Origin: Mixophyes australis
Lineage: Eukaryota > Chordata > Amphibia > Anura > Limnodynastidae
Assembly: GCA_036250195.1 (NCBI GenBank)
Contig: JAVHZZ010000005.1
Span: 181,767,448-181,831,447, forward strand
Direction of reading: 5' to 3'
DNA: 64,000 nt
Part shown: positions 42,669 through 55,195 of the stretch, in pieces
How the letters are laid out: the number at the start of each line of letters is the position of its first letter
How positions within the stretch are numbered: the stretch's first letter is position 1
Made by a program: the position numbers and the translations under genes
The notes under the pieces: generated by a model
The model's database searches: none
What the model saw: the letters and a program-made list of their open reading frames with translations, nothing else
Told to the model about the DNA's origin: nothing

Positions 42669-42816
42669 CAGTGTTTGCTAACCTGTGACACTCCAGGTGT
42701 TTGTGAAACTACAAGTCCCAGCATACCCTTCCAGCAATAAGCTGCTATATATTGGCAAAGCATGCTGGGACTTGTAGTTTCACAACACCTGGAGTGTCAC
42801 CGGTTAGCCAACACTG
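42669..42816. mobile_element. Palindromic hAT-type MITE, 148 bp
   Basis: Nearly a perfect palindrome: CAGTGTTTGCTAACCTGTG and GACACTCCAGGTG on the left, complements on the right. An exact 8-bp duplication CCATAGAG lies on both sides (42661-42668, 42817-42824). Confidence 0.92.
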
Positions 42817-42824
42817 CCATAGAG

Positions 42825-44229
42825 GGTAAAACAAATCAGTAAAATGAAATAAATGCACAAAATGAAGCTGGAGACCCTCGGCTATAATTCCAACAGTAAT
42901 AACGCATGCTACACACACAAACACCATGCATACTGTGCATAATTTAGAGACGTATGTATTTGCTTCCCAAAAATACATAAAGATACATGCAAGGAAAAGC
43001 CCATTTATGTCCATGTGTTCAGCCAGATGTATCTCAAGATGCGCACAGCTCAAAAATAGTAGCATTTGCTCCAGACATATGTTAGGCGTACAAGTGTGTA
43101 TTCAATTTCTTACACTCCACAGCAGTGTAGGGATAGTGTCGAGACAGAGGAGACATGTGGCTTGACAGTAGCAAATTATCCTATTTGCACAATATAATAA
43201 TGTAAGGAAGTGTCATACACACAAAAGATAAAATTGTCTGGTGGTTATTCATAGATGCAAAAGTTGAATTTTCCATATAAAATGTAAATGAATACAAACA
43301 AATCAAATGAAATACAATCATCTGTTGCTTTTCACTTTAAAAATCAAATGGACATCTTCTCTGCAGTAGTCAAAATAGAAATGTCAATTAAGTAACGCGA
43401 TTAGACGACAATGTTTTAAATATGATCAACTGGAGAGGTCAGTGTGCAATTATCCAATTAGAAGTTGCATATCGTTGCAACTGCCCTTCAGCACCACTTA
43501 AAAAGTGTATTTACAGATGCGACCACGTCTGGGTCACAATTGTGTAAAAATATCATTACTGCACTCAATGGGTGGAAATTGGAGACTTCCTAGTTCTGAA
43601 TTCTTGCAGGAATACCATGGAGTGATGTCATCAGAAAGTGCTTTTAATTTAGAAAGCCTACTGTCAGGGCCAGTGCTACCATTAGGCCAACTAAGGCCCC
43701 AGCATTTTGGTGTCACCTAAAACATTGAATGAGTGACATCATGTTACACACTCCACCATGCTTACCGTGTTCTGCCGACCCTGGCGGGGCACCTAGTACC
43801 CCTCCGCCAGCCCTGCCAAACATAACCGCTAAACATACCATGCTGATGTTTTCACCATCATGAAGAGGGACACAATTGCAGCCCTGAACTTACACAGCAT
43901 ATGTGCGTTACTTTGTGATTGGTTTACCGCAACATAATTATATCTCTATTCTTTGATTGTATATTGGTATTTGTTCTCTCTTCTTCATTTCATTGTGTTT
44001 ATTTTCCTTACTTAAAGTACATAGATTCTATATTTAGTTGATATATTTAATACAAATAAAAAGAGTGATATTAACTTATTTAGTCATTTATTCATTGCCA
44101 GCAGTTTGTATCTCTCCTCCGGGAGATTTGGGAAGGGGAGAGGAGGTCCAGTTTACATGTGGTGTTTGGTTATGTTGTATAGATTGATTATTTGTTACAA
44201 GTTTTTATAACAAAATAAAGATCTCCAGG
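42825..44229. other. Unassigned DNA, possible LINE 3' tail
   Basis: No gene. The last part (about 44090-44225) ends AACAAAATAAAGATCTCC, which may be a LINE 3' end. Confidence 0.4.
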
Positions 44230-44400
44230 TCAAAAGTTTCGAGGGAATGATGCCACAAATTGCGCCATCACAGCCCTGGCCATTTCATTAGAGAAGTGGA
44301 CAGGATCTGAGAGGGGTCCCTGATCTTTCAGAAGTCTAGGAGAACCCTGCAAAATTCGTAAGTCTCCAGGGCACTGCGGGAGAATAGGCAAGTATGCATT
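44230..44400. repeat. Dispersed repeat fragment
   Basis: Reversed relative of the repeat near 39418: it ends GGGAGAATAGGCAAGTATGC. Its limits are uncertain. Confidence 0.4.
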
Positions 44401-46471
44401 TAGGACAGACAGCCCTTTCTTATGGTGGCATATTGAATTATATATATTGTTACATTTTTGAGAATTAGGGGGGAAACAATCAAAAAACATATTTCCCTAT
44501 TCGTGCAACTCTAAATAATTAATACATTTAATTGCCTAGTTCTCCTAAAGGTCAACACACAAAACACAATATTGGCCAAATATCACCAAATGAAGCCAAT
44601 GCCCAATAATAATCAAACAAAAATGATCAGATCTTTATTGGGCATTTTGATAAATATGTTCTGAGGACGACTGCAGATGACCTTTCTTGGCCTCTGTGCA
44701 GAGAAACCAACAGTCCCCTGGGATGCTAAAGTATCTTACGACATAAGTATCAGGTATGATAAATATTTGTGCTTTCAGTGACTAGTTAGGAGGAATGGTA
44801 TACATTAAATCAATTTTTGAAATGTATTTTTCACAAATAATTTTTTTTCTTTAAGGCTAGACCTTGAGGAATCACAGGAGGCTCCGATGTATTTCTCCCA
44901 TTTTCTACACAATGTAAACTCAATCTAAAACTAAAGAAAACAGCAGTTACTATTAAGTTCAGTTTGTACATATCTATTAGTGTTACCTTGCATGTGATGC
45001 CTGATCCAGGTCTCCCATGTATCTCCCAGTGCCACACATAGGATGTCACAACTTTTCAAATTTTAACACACAACTTTCACTGCGGAGACTGTGTGCAACG
45101 ATCATTGGGGGCAGGATGCAAAATGCATGATTTCTGGTTCCATCACCAGGTTCTCAGACTGTTAAGGACAGTAAGGGACAGTGCGTAACAGCTGTACTAG
45201 GTGGCTGCCCTTCTGTGCCATTGCCATTCATGAACAGGTTACGAAATATGCACCAATTTGTCCACCAATGCATTTCAAGGAGTACGCCTATTACCTGTAA
45301 AAAGGGGGTTTGTTAAATCCCCTGGAAATACCTGTGGAAACCTTGCATGGACTTGCTGTGTTTTAATTCTTGACATATTTTTGTATGATTTGTTCTAACG
45401 ATTGTCCGACTCCTCACAAATTAGCGATGATGATGATGATGATGATGATGATGACCTCAAATTCAAGCACCCTATAACTTTAGGACCACACCATTTATTA
45501 ATTTCAACTTTTATATTATTAAAATACTGCTTAGAAAGCACCTTGACTGAGGTTGCTCTTTATGTAAGTATTAGAGATTTAGTGAACTAGCATTGTTCTC
45601 AGAACACTTTGTCTCCTCTGTGCCTAGCAACAGGTTGTATTACAGCCTGCTGCTGGGCATAGTAGTGTCCATTGACAACACTTAAGCTGGCCACACACTG
45701 GCCGATCGTCCCAGGATCAGTGTGCAATTTGGCAAGACACATAGGTCATTAGAGCCTGGTAATGAAGTCAGTAAATGACCACACGCAGAGGTTGATAGCG
45801 GGCATCTTCCAACCACGTTTACAAACATTGCACTAATAGTCTGCCTACTGGAGCTTCATTGACTCCTTGCCCCTGACACTCTATTCACTGATGAGGATAG
45901 GCTGTTGTAAGGCTTCTGGAGGTGGACATTCAGAACTCCGTTAAGAGCGGAATGGGGGATGCTCCCAGAAGTAGACTCTCAGCTGAGCAGTGAACATTGT
46001 CCCCTCATTTCAAGGAGTCTAATAGTGAAGCTCTGTGAATTAGACTATATCAGCTCCAGTGATGGGTTATGTATATTTAACTGAATTAGGGGAACAGGTG
46101 CTATCTCCTGGGGTAGATGGTAGTGCACAACAGCAGAGAAGTCACGTAAGTCCAAGATTTTAGTACATCAGGTCTCAGCCAGTTTTTGACCTTGGCAGTG
46201 CAGCACTACCTAAACACATGGTCCCTGACTATCAAACTAAATAAGAACATAAGAAGTTCCAACACATATATTTTTCAACAAATATATCAGGTTCCTATAG
46301 AGACCCTGCAGTCCATTTCACTAGGCAGAGCAGACTCAGACTGAGACTCACATTCTTTTAAGCACTTTACAGTTGCAATCATTAATCAGTCTGCTGTCAG
46401 ACTGGAAGAACAGAAGACCTGGACTGATCCTTGTAAATGGAGCCCACCCTTCTCTCTCCCTTTACACCCCA
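44401..46471. other. Unassigned DNA with a MITE-like end near 45684
   Basis: AAGCTGGCCACACACTGG near 45684 resembles the end of the MITE at 36830, but no partner end was found. Otherwise only the GAT microsatellite stands out. Confidence 0.45.
45426..45454. repeat. GAT microsatellite
   Basis: Nine to ten uninterrupted GAT units. They create a run of aspartates in one frame, with no sign of a real gene around it. Confidence 0.95.
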
Positions 46472-46508
46472 TCATCATCATCATCATCTATTTATATAGC
46501 ACCACTAA
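46472..46508 (-). repeat. SINE tail fragment
   Basis: An ATC repeat followed by TATTTATATAGCACCACT matches the 3' tail of the tRNA-derived SINE. Only the tail remains. Confidence 0.6.
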
Positions 46509-47425
46509 GTACCCTTACCAGTTTTCCTAAAGCTGAACATGCTCTTTAGGCTGCTTTTCCCAAACACCAGATATCTCCCTGGGGTTTAAAAGCATAGAAG
46601 ACAGACAGCCTGGGACACATACTGCCATTTACCAATTTCCTAGTGCTTCTGTCACAATGCGGAAACAGTTTATATTGGCATGTCCCTGTCCCATATATTT
46701 TGTAATACTACACAGTCTAGAGAATTCAAAAATTAAGTTTTTATTATTAAAACTACAGTATACTGCTGAAATTTTGGATTGCAGTGTAACCCTGTTTTTT
46801 AATTTCCCCTTTTTATTTTTCTAATGTATATATGAAGGAATGGACATATACAAATAAGTTTGCAAACAAAATGAGGGGAAAGCTATAGCACCAGATTGCT
46901 CTATGTGAAAATATTAAAAGTAGATATGTTAGCTTCATTTAATCTCTGTCCATGATCATATGAATAATAATATTTAAATATCTGTCAGGGAGATGCCACT
47001 AGTTAACTACAGTCATTAAGTAGTATACAAATAATTTTGTATAGTTGTATACAAATAAATAAATAAAGCAGCACTGTCGAATTGTTTATTTCAGTCGGTA
47101 TTGTAGACATGAGCATTGACTCGATTGATGGCAGGGGGTTATATAGATGGGAATGCTTGAAGTGTTGCAGACCAGTATGATGCTTAGGGTGACCTATAAA
47201 AAAAGTTTTCTGTGTACTTTGTACAGCAAACAAAAAATCTTTAACATGTGGGGGTGGAGACAAACACATGAGCTTCTATATTTATCACATTGTGCCTCGT
47301 TAAACTTAAACATATAATGTAACTAACCACACAACGTATAAAACATGAATTTCACAAAGTGGAGGTCTGGTATAAGTTAATTACAAAATGTTTTTGTTTT
47401 TTAATTCAATTTAGCATTTGACATA
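46509..47425. other. Unassigned non-coding DNA
   Basis: No feature recognised. Confidence 0.5.
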
Positions 47426-47433
47426 GGTTTATC

Positions 47434-47788
47434 CAGGGCCGTCTTTCCCATTGGGCACAATGGGCAGGTGCCCGGGGGCCCTGCAGCCCAGGGGGGCCCG
47501 TCAGAGGCAGCTCAAAAAAAAAAAACCTGAAAAAAAAAAGAAGAAAATACTTACCTTGCGGTCAGCTGGCGGTCCGACTCCCTCCTTTGTCTCCTCCTCC
47601 GTGCGGCAATCGCAGTGCATGTCAGGTGTGACGTCATCACGCCTGCCCGATATCCATTGCGGAGAGCGACGGAGGAGGAGACAAGGGAGGAGGCCGGATC
47701 GCCAGCTGACCGCAAGGTAAGTATTTTCTTCTTTTTCAAGTTTGTTTGTTTTTTAGCTGCCTTTGACGGGCCCCCTGGGCTGCAGGGC

Positions 47789-47825
<37 letters not shown>

Positions 47826-47893
47826 CACTTTTTTTTTTTTTTTTTTAATATATATATATATATATATATATTTAAAAAAAAAAAAAAAAAGTG

Positions 47894-47940
<47 letters not shown>

Positions 47941-47993
47941 GCCCCGGTGCACTGCTTTGCTTGGGGGCCCAAAATGTTGTTAAGAGGGCCCTG
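47434..47993. mobile_element. hAT-type MITE, long form (560 bp)
   Basis: Same ends as 32120-32429. Exact 8-bp duplication GGTTTATC (47426-47433, 47994-48001). The interior contains two hairpins: a GC-rich one around CGGTCAGCTGGCG and its complement (about 47559-47715), and an AT one (about 47791-47938) in which ATAATCACTTTTTT pairs with its complement, both arms lying in TA runs. No coding content. Confidence 0.92.
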
Positions 47994-48032
47994 GGTTTAT
48001 CATAATTTTATTAAATAGGAAATACTATGGGA

Positions 48033-48213
48033 CAGTAGATCCCAAACTTTTTCAGTTCAAGGCACCCTTAGGTCTCCATAATTTTTTTCAAGGCATCCCT
48101 AAGCCAAAATAATCACCAAGTAAGCCTTGCTTACCACAGGCTCTGGCTGAGGCATCCCTGTGAGATTGCCGATGCACCCCAGGGAGCCTAAGCGCACAGT
48201 TTGGGAACCACTG
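48033..48213. mobile_element. hAT-type MITE, 181 bp
   Basis: Ends CAGTAGATCCCAAACTTTTT and complement of CAGTGGTTCCCAAACTG. Flanks CTATGGGA and CTATAGGA agree at 7 of 8 positions. Same family as 41363-41549. Confidence 0.88.
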
Positions 48214-48221
48214 CTATAGGA

Positions 48222-48764
48222 GGTACATTTAAATTCCATGATATCGGTATCCAGCACATTACAATGTACCAGAAGAGACTCTGCTTTTGAGAGAAAAGCT
48301 ATTTACTACATCTATGTTTGCCTATGACCTTTGACTTGCAGACTCGAGGTCGGAGAGTAGTTGTTTTCCCTAATCAGTAGAGAAAATGAATCCTGAATTA
48401 AGATATTGCAAATAATCATAGGACCATTTGTTAGAAGACGTTTGAAAGCTTGTATTTGTTTGGGCATAATTTTTCACTCTTGGACTTTTAAAGAAAAATG
48501 TTCATATGTATTTATTAGTGTTTACCTTTTATCTCACAGTATGAATGAGAAAAAAATGCATTTTATGCCCTGTTGCTGAACAATTTGACATGTAGATCCA
48601 TGTTGTTGACCAGTTTTTAATTCCTCATACCTCCCCAGTAAATAATTACCAGCGTTGGTCGAAATGGAAATTTATAGGTGACAGTAAGAAAAATATAAGT
48701 GAATGGATTTCATAGTTTTACAATAAAATCAGAAGGAGTAATGGGGATATGGCATATAATCCTA
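48222..48764. other. Unassigned non-coding DNA
   Basis: No feature recognised. Confidence 0.5.
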
Positions 48765-49030
48765 TACCGGCCCACTGAAGACTAGTATATAATGTAGATC
48801 CTTATTACTGACCATCACACATACAGCTCCCTTGCAGATCAATATACAATTTAGAGCCTTGTCTGATCCTGATCAGTATAGCATGCATAAACTCAGTGCT
48901 GACCAATATAATGCAAAGCTTCCTTGCAGACCATATATAGGTTTATTACTAACAAGTATATAATGCATATCCCCATATCAGCACATGTAATGCTGAGCCC
49001 CATTGCTGACCAGTATACTTAATATCTTAA
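48765..49030. repeat. Degenerate tandem repeat
   Basis: Variants of GACCAATATAATGCA and of TCCCTTGCAGATCA recur every 30 to 45 bases (for example near 48790, 48835, 48900, 48930 and 49005). The units are too diverged for an exact period by eye. Confidence 0.5.
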
Positions 49031-49680
49031 GCAGACCCTTCAGTAAAGCCGGACTAAGATATGTGCCAAAACTGTAGTATCACAAATATAAAGGTGACAT
49101 AAGTTAAGTAAGACTTCATATTGATGAAAACACTTTTCCTCCTTGTATTATTCCACCTTATTGTATTATGTCATTTAATTTCTTATATTTAGGTGGTAAA
49201 TTTGTTCCTACAGTATTAAAGATATTCAAACAGCGTATCACAAACACATCATGTGTCATATAATTGTTACATAATATCACACATCCTCTCAGTCATGTCT
49301 GGCATGAGTGCACTATGGTTATATTGGAATATTACGACTTAAAAGAAGAATCCTTTAACTTGGGGATCCTGTTAACAGTTAATATAAAGTGGTTAGGAGT
49401 GTTCACACAGATTATTAACTAATATTAAAATTACTTATTATTATTAAAGTTTTATCAAAAGTTCTCTGAAGTTTTTATTATGTATTCATTACAGAGGTGA
49501 AGCAAATTGGGGAAACAATAACTACTATTTTGATTTGCAATCGGGTTAAATCCCTATATAGTGATAACCCTATAATGCAAATATATATTAAGGATCCTCA
49601 CTAATCAGATGATGGTAACTAGATGCATGTCTTCATCACTATTATGTTAATCCTGAATAATGCATGGTACTACACAATCA
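49031..49680. other. Unassigned AT-rich DNA
   Basis: No feature recognised. Confidence 0.5.

Positions 49681-49683
<3 letters not shown>

Positions 49684-49722
<39 letters not shown>
49684..49722. repeat. TA microsatellite
   Basis: About 19 TA dinucleotides. Confidence 0.95.
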
Positions 49723-49727
<5 letters not shown>

Positions 49728-50074
49728 AATGTCTAGTGGCGTGTGTTAGTCTGTCTGTGTGTGGAAAAAATAAAACCAAGCTGCAGCGCCACCTGCTGGG
49801 CGAAGTTATACACTGACCTACTAAATTCTTAGTGTGTGTGGAAAAAAAAAATTGTTAAGTTGTTAAAAGTGTTTATAAAGATTTGAAAAAATATATATAT
49901 ATTTCTTGAAGGAGAAGTGACAGTTGGGAGTGGTTGGTGGTTGCCGGGGGTGACAGTGGGGAGTGGTTGGTGGTTGAGGCCTGGGCTATGGCCCAAATGC
50001 ATGACAAGAACCTTTTTAACACCTTAAGCAGCTTGATTTGACTAGAATGCATGAGTATCATGCACGGGTTAACT

Positions 50075-50082
<8 letters not shown>
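49723..50082. repeat. Unclassified repeat with duplicated GT-rich unit
   Basis: GTGACAGTTGGGAGTGGTTG is followed 33 bases on by the near copy GTGACAGTGGGGAGTGGTTG. The block lies between two TA microsatellites and looks like part of a dispersed element, but no ends were identified. Confidence 0.45.

Positions 50083-50121
<39 letters not shown>
50083..50121. repeat. TA microsatellite
   Basis: About 19 TA dinucleotides after a short GT run. Confidence 0.95.
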
Positions 50122-50124
<3 letters not shown>

Positions 50125-51779
50125 AAACATAGGCACATTTATAGTATCACCTAATTATGTCCACAATATTTGTGTATTGCGCGATTTCACTCCATTAAAT
50201 CACTGTCTGTTAGTTAATCCGTTCCCCTCCCCTGATTAGACCTGTGTGTGCAGTTAGATATAAGATGAAAAACTCATTCCAAGCCTCGCCTAGATTGGTC
50301 TGCAATACGCAAGGTTTAATAAAATTAATTCACTGTGTATTTTATTCAACCGATCCCCTCCCTATATGCCACTATTAAATTGTACACTCAATGTCCTACT
50401 TTCACAGAAGCGGCTGCTCGTCGCTTGCTGGCTCTAGCTTCTGGGTCTGTGACGTCACGCTTGATGTCCAGCCCGTTGCACGTTTCGCCCTATCAGCTTA
50501 ATCATGGGAATCACATAGGGCCTGGATGAGAGTGGAACATAAGCGTAATTTGCGGATGAAAATGTTGCTTGCAAGTGTATGCGTATGTAGCTGAATATGC
50601 ATCCAGGTCTGAATGAGAAAGAGACGCATCCATATGACAACAGATGCACCCCTCAGACCTTTTATATACTGACACACTTGCTATGAAGCATCAGTTAAAT
50701 TTGGAACAACGTTTGTTTTATCTTTGCTGCAACATGCTTGGCAAATCCTAATCTATAACTAAGGGACTACTAAAGCCTCCATAAGCACCTGTGAATCATT
50801 TGCAAAGCTCTAGTTACAAGCAGTTACCTAGTTCTGGTGATCGTCATCATCATCCACTACTTACACCTGCCCATGACAACCTACACATAAAACTGCTTTT
50901 TCAGCCGTATCTGCGACTATGTCCCAGCCTGGATCCATAGGCAATTACTCGAACACCCCCTTACTGTTCATTGTGTACATTATAACACCCTATCACTCCT
51001 CCGTCATGCCTCTTCAGGCGTAAGGAGTCGTAAGTGCCAAAAAGTCGCAGGTCCAAATAGTTGCATATGTTATACGATATTTTCACTTTTAGAGGACAAG
51101 TCTGGGGCATAAAAACAGGAGTCACAGTAACAGTAATTGTACTGGGGCCCAGGCGCCCACCTGTGACACATTTTTACCATTTTATTTTATGCTTAATTCT
51201 TTATTTAACCTTCTGAAAGCTAAAGTACCAAGAGCTAAAGAAGACATTCTAAATTGTTAGTGCTGTGTGAGAATGCAGACCTAGAAACTCTCTTATGTCT
51301 ACTGAAAATCCTAAGTAGGCACTTTAGTAGTCGCAATGAAAAGGATGTGGAACTGGACATGATAAACAGACTAAATACATTTGCAGACCAGAAGGGTGTG
51401 CAAATGAGACAAAAGTTGGGGTAGCAAGGGGTGTGGGGTAAGCAGGAGATAAGAGGGTCAGGAAAGTGACATAAAGCAGATAAGAAGGAAGTGGAGACAT
51501 GGGAGACCACAGAGAGACAGGCAGTGCTTGTGAAACCTGCTATATACTGCGCAACTGACCCTTATTCGGCGGGACAGTCCTGAATTGCAATCCAGAGAAG
51601 GGATGGAGCGTACAACAAAATAGACTAAGCTTCATTTGAAAGTGGCTGTTTTGGGTGGATTGGAAAGGAGATTATTTTCTCCCAATTTTGCAAGTTTGGA
51701 GGTATGGACGGTAGGTATGTTTGTTATGTGGTTTTTGTGGGGACCATTGCTATGAATTTACACCACGACTTTGGCTACA
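50122..51779. other. Mostly unassigned DNA
   Basis: No gene. Around 51680-51712 CCCAATTTTGCAAGTTTGG then AGGTATGG resembles the right end of the MITE at 40209-40490; its left end was not found. Confidence 0.4.
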
Positions 51780-52200
51780 CCCTTAGGACAAGTAAGTATA
51801 AAATCCTAACTACTATAGATCCTAATACTAGCAGACAGGCTCTGAAGGAATTTGAGAATATATGGTACAGATGGTTAGAGTCTCCATTCTATCCTATGTC
51901 ATCTAGTACAGATGCTCTATCTACTTAAATGTATGGCTACCGCAGTTCTTATAATAAGTATCTGAGTCCATGTAATAAACCCTGCATGTGTAACATACAT
52001 ATGCATAAGCATTTACGATGTATGATCCTGAATGAATATAGCACATTTATTATTATTATGCTTTAATGTAATCTTGTAAATTCCGTCATTTAATTCCGAT
52101 ATGTATGCGATTGTTTTTCTTTTCTTTTTGTTGTTTAGTATGTTTATATCTTAAAAAATTTCAATAAAAATACTGGATTTAAAAAAAAGAAAAAATACTT
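51780..52200 (+). mobile_element. Possible LINE 3' end
   Basis: A short frame ends ALKEFENIWYRWLESPF, reminiscent of the tail of an L1-type ORF2. It is followed by about 230 bases of AT-rich sequence and TTTCAATAAAAATACTGG with an A-rich tail. That order suits a heavily 5'-truncated LINE. No target duplication was found. Confidence 0.35.
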
Positions 52201-52553
52201 CAGCTGTATCCACGTAAAAAAAAAAGTATAAAATCCTACATTCAATGGGTGTTTTGTGGGGAGCAAATCTAAAAAAAAAAAAAACATGCTCAAACAAACA
52301 AGTCCGAACTAATCAGTTTTAGAGCCTGGATTCACCAGATCTATTGTTTAAATTTTTCATTCCTTTTGGAAGCAAGGAAAATACCAATATGCAAAGCTAT
52401 GGGATAGTGTATACATATTTTTTTCATACTATACTATTTTTTGGGTTTTGTGGAAAAAGCATAGCAGAAAAAAAGAGCAAGAACAATGCAGAAAAACAAA
52501 TGAAAGGGAAGTGGAGAAGGGAAAAAACAAGACAAAAAAGACAAAACACTTGT
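52201..52553. other. Unassigned AT-rich DNA
   Basis: No feature recognised. Confidence 0.45.
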
Positions 52554-52806
52554 GGGCCTGATTCATTAAGGAAAGTAAAACAAAAAAAATGAGTAACTTT
52601 GCACCTTGGTAAAACCATGTTGCATTGGAGATGGAGCTAAATTAAAAATGTGGGGACAGATTTATAGTTTGGGAACGGCATGTCCTAGATCAACTTTAAA
52701 TTTCAGTGTACATATAAAGCTATCAAGTATTTGTGTGCTACATGGAAAACAGTCAGTATTTAATTTATGTGCAAAATAATAAACTAATATGCACCCCTTG
52801 CATTGC
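52554..52806. mobile_element. Harbinger-type MITE, right end lost
   Basis: Starts GGGCCTGATTCATTAAGG and follows the family of 461-1401 and 57528-57841 up to CACCCCTTGCATTG, where similarity stops. The right inverted repeat is missing. Confidence 0.75.
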
Positions 52807-53007
52807 GGTGGTAATCCTAATCCCGATTAATTCAACCTTGACACTACTCACACCGGCAGGTGGATAGCGAAACTGACATCCCGACTTACTCTTAATACCG
52901 AAGATGTCATTTCCCGATAAACTCTTGATTGCGACTGTATACAAAACTGACGTGGAACTATTGCGATGGTTTAACATCCCGGCAGCCGCATGGACATCAC
53001 TTTTATT

Positions 53008-53017
<10 letters not shown>

Positions 53018-53040
<23 letters not shown>

Positions 53041-53075
53041 CATACACATACATACATACATACATACATACATAC
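53018..53075. repeat. TA and CATA microsatellites
   Basis: About 11 TA units pass directly into about eight CATA units. Confidence 0.95.
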
Positions 53076-53858
53076 CCATCAGCTATAAAACTGCCTGCCT
53101 GGCGTGATGTAGGTCCCCCTCTTGTCGCCAGAGCAGCTCTAACCCATTGAGGTATGGATTCCACAAGACCTCTGAAGGTGTTCTGTGGTATCTGCCATTA
53201 ATCTGTTAGCAACAGATCCTTTAAGTCCTGTAAGTTGTGTAGTGGGCCTCTGTGGCTCTGACTCGTTTTCCAGCACATTCCACAGATGCATGATCGAATT
53301 GAAATCTGGGGAATTTGGAGACAAGTCAACACCTTGAACTCTTTGACATGTTCCTCAAACCACTTCTGAACAATTTTTGCTTGTGTAGGTAGGTAATATG
53401 TGTCAAAGTAACATCCACATGAGTACCAGGACCCAAGGTTTCCCAGCAGAACATTGCCCAGAGCATCACATTGCTTTCTGCTGGCTTTCCTTCTTCTCAT
53501 AGTGCATCCTGGTGCCATCTGTTCCCCAAGTAAACGATGCACACGCACCTGGCCATCCATACGATGTAGAAGAAACGGAATTAGTCAGACCATGTCACCT
53601 TCTTCCACTGCTCCATGTTCCAGTTCTGCCTCTCACGAGCCCATTGTAGGCTCTTTTGGCCATGGACAGGGGTCAGCATGGGCACTCTGACCAGTCTTCA
53701 GCTACCCAGCCCTATATGCATCAAGCTGTGATGCACTGTGTGTCCTGACGCATTTCTAATATAGCCAGCATTAACTTTTGCAGCAATTTGCGCAACAGTA
53801 CCTCTTCTGTGGGTTAGGACCAGATAGGCTAGCTTTCTTTCCCCACGCGTATCATGAC
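53076..53858 (-). pseudogene. Tc1-like transposon, internally deleted
   Basis: On the minus strand MAPGCTMRRRKASR (near the family's GGG-SVM block), KIVQKWFEEHVKEFKVLT and NLQDLKDLLLTD appear in the order expected of a Tc1-like DD34E transposase. The middle segment with the second catalytic aspartate (the family's F-QDNAP-H block) is absent, removed by an internal deletion near 53385. The same family occurs at 37906-38205. The copy directly abuts a LINE fragment. Confidence 0.78.
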
Positions 53859-54715
53859 CCTATTGTCAAAGGGGAATGCAGCGGGGGATGACAGATAAAA
53901 CTGCCCAAAGAGCATCACCTCTGACTTCCCGCAGTTGACTTTTGCCCTTGAAGCACGGCCAAAGGTGTCACAATGTCTGGACAAGAGCTGTCTTTGAACT
54001 CTGGATGACAGTGACGTCATCCAGGTAGAGTGAGCACTTGGCCTCTAGTCGGTCAGGACCCAGTGCCGTGATGCCTCTTATCTCTGGATTCTGATGCACA
54101 TCACAAAGAGCTCTATACAACAAACAAAATGGAGAGGTGAAAGAGGGCAGCCTTGTCTGACTCCAGACATAGCAGAAAAGGGGTCAGTCTTCCAGCCGTT
54201 CACCAACACTGAGCTGTAAATATCAAGGTACATCAGGTTAACATATGAACAAAACCTTTCTCCCAAACCAAATCTGCGCAAAGCCTATGCATAAACTCGT
54301 GAGAAACATGATCAAAGGCCTCTCCTGATCAAGACCAGGGCCATATGTGCATGCCAATCTTTTGATGTAATGGACCGGCTCTCAGCAGCCCAAGGGTATC
54401 TGCAATCCTGCGACCAGGAATGCCGCAAGTCTGATCTGGATGAATAATCTGCCCAATGACAACCTTTAGTTGGCTAGTACCTTGGCGAGGCTCTTGGTCC
54501 ACATTCAGGAGAGATGAGAAGTCAATATTTAGGGTCACATCTCTCCACCTTGTGCTTATACAGGATCGTAATCAGTCTTTTCCTCAGAGTAAGAGGCATT
54601 CTGCCCTCCTTCACCATCTCCTCGTAGAAATCTAGTAGGACTGGAGCAATGAGATCCCACAGCGATACATAGAACACTGCTTGGAGACCAACAGCTGGAG
54701 TTCCGATCAGTATGC
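53859..54715 (-). pseudogene. Tx1/L1-type LINE reverse transcriptase fragment
   Basis: Minus-strand pieces follow the order of a LINE reverse transcriptase: IAPVLLDFYEEMVKEGRMP, VVIGQIIHPDQTCGIPGRRI, RFGLGERFCSYVNLMYLDIY, SAMSGVRQGCPLSPL, then ASRAKVNCGKSEVMLFGQ. The catalytic YADD-type box region is missing, probably deleted between the last two blocks. Several frameshifts separate the pieces. I recall these motifs from Tx1-type LINEs of frogs and fish. Both ends of the element are truncated. Confidence 0.8.
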
Positions 54716-55187
54716 TGATTCATGCATACACGTTTTAAATGATTTTTGCACGATTTAGCATCCAGGCTGTGATTTTAGTCTGTTATAACATTGTCTCAAA
54801 TGATTGTGACTCCGTACACACTAAACCAATATATGGCCTCTCTGCAGCAATATGGTAAACAAATTTCATTAAAGGGCTAAACATCAAAGCAAAAATCTTC
54901 CACAAACAAAGATTCCAGAAAAGGAAATATGTTATAGAAATTCATTCTATAGCACATTTTTGTATAGTGTACGCTCATTTGCAACTGCACATTTATTATG
55001 GTTTATTTTAATATTTAATATTTATTTTAAATTTCTATAACATGGCAAAGTTAAACAGGAAGACTTATTTGGAATATTTTATTTATGAGGGGGCTGTGTC
55101 CTGGCAGTATGACATTTTGTAATGTATTTGCATTCACATTGTATGTTTGATTGGAAACTTAATTGTCAGCTAAATCTAAATAAATAA
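54716..55187. other. Unassigned AT-rich DNA
   Basis: No feature recognised. Confidence 0.5.
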
Positions 55188-55195
55188 ATATTTTA

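Noticed and set aside
45402..45590. A small protein with an aspartate run
   Set aside because: The run is a GAT microsatellite and nothing around it looks coding.
49873..50136. Frames with alternating Ile-Tyr, also at 53.0 and 60.2 kb
   Set aside because: These are translated TA microsatellites.
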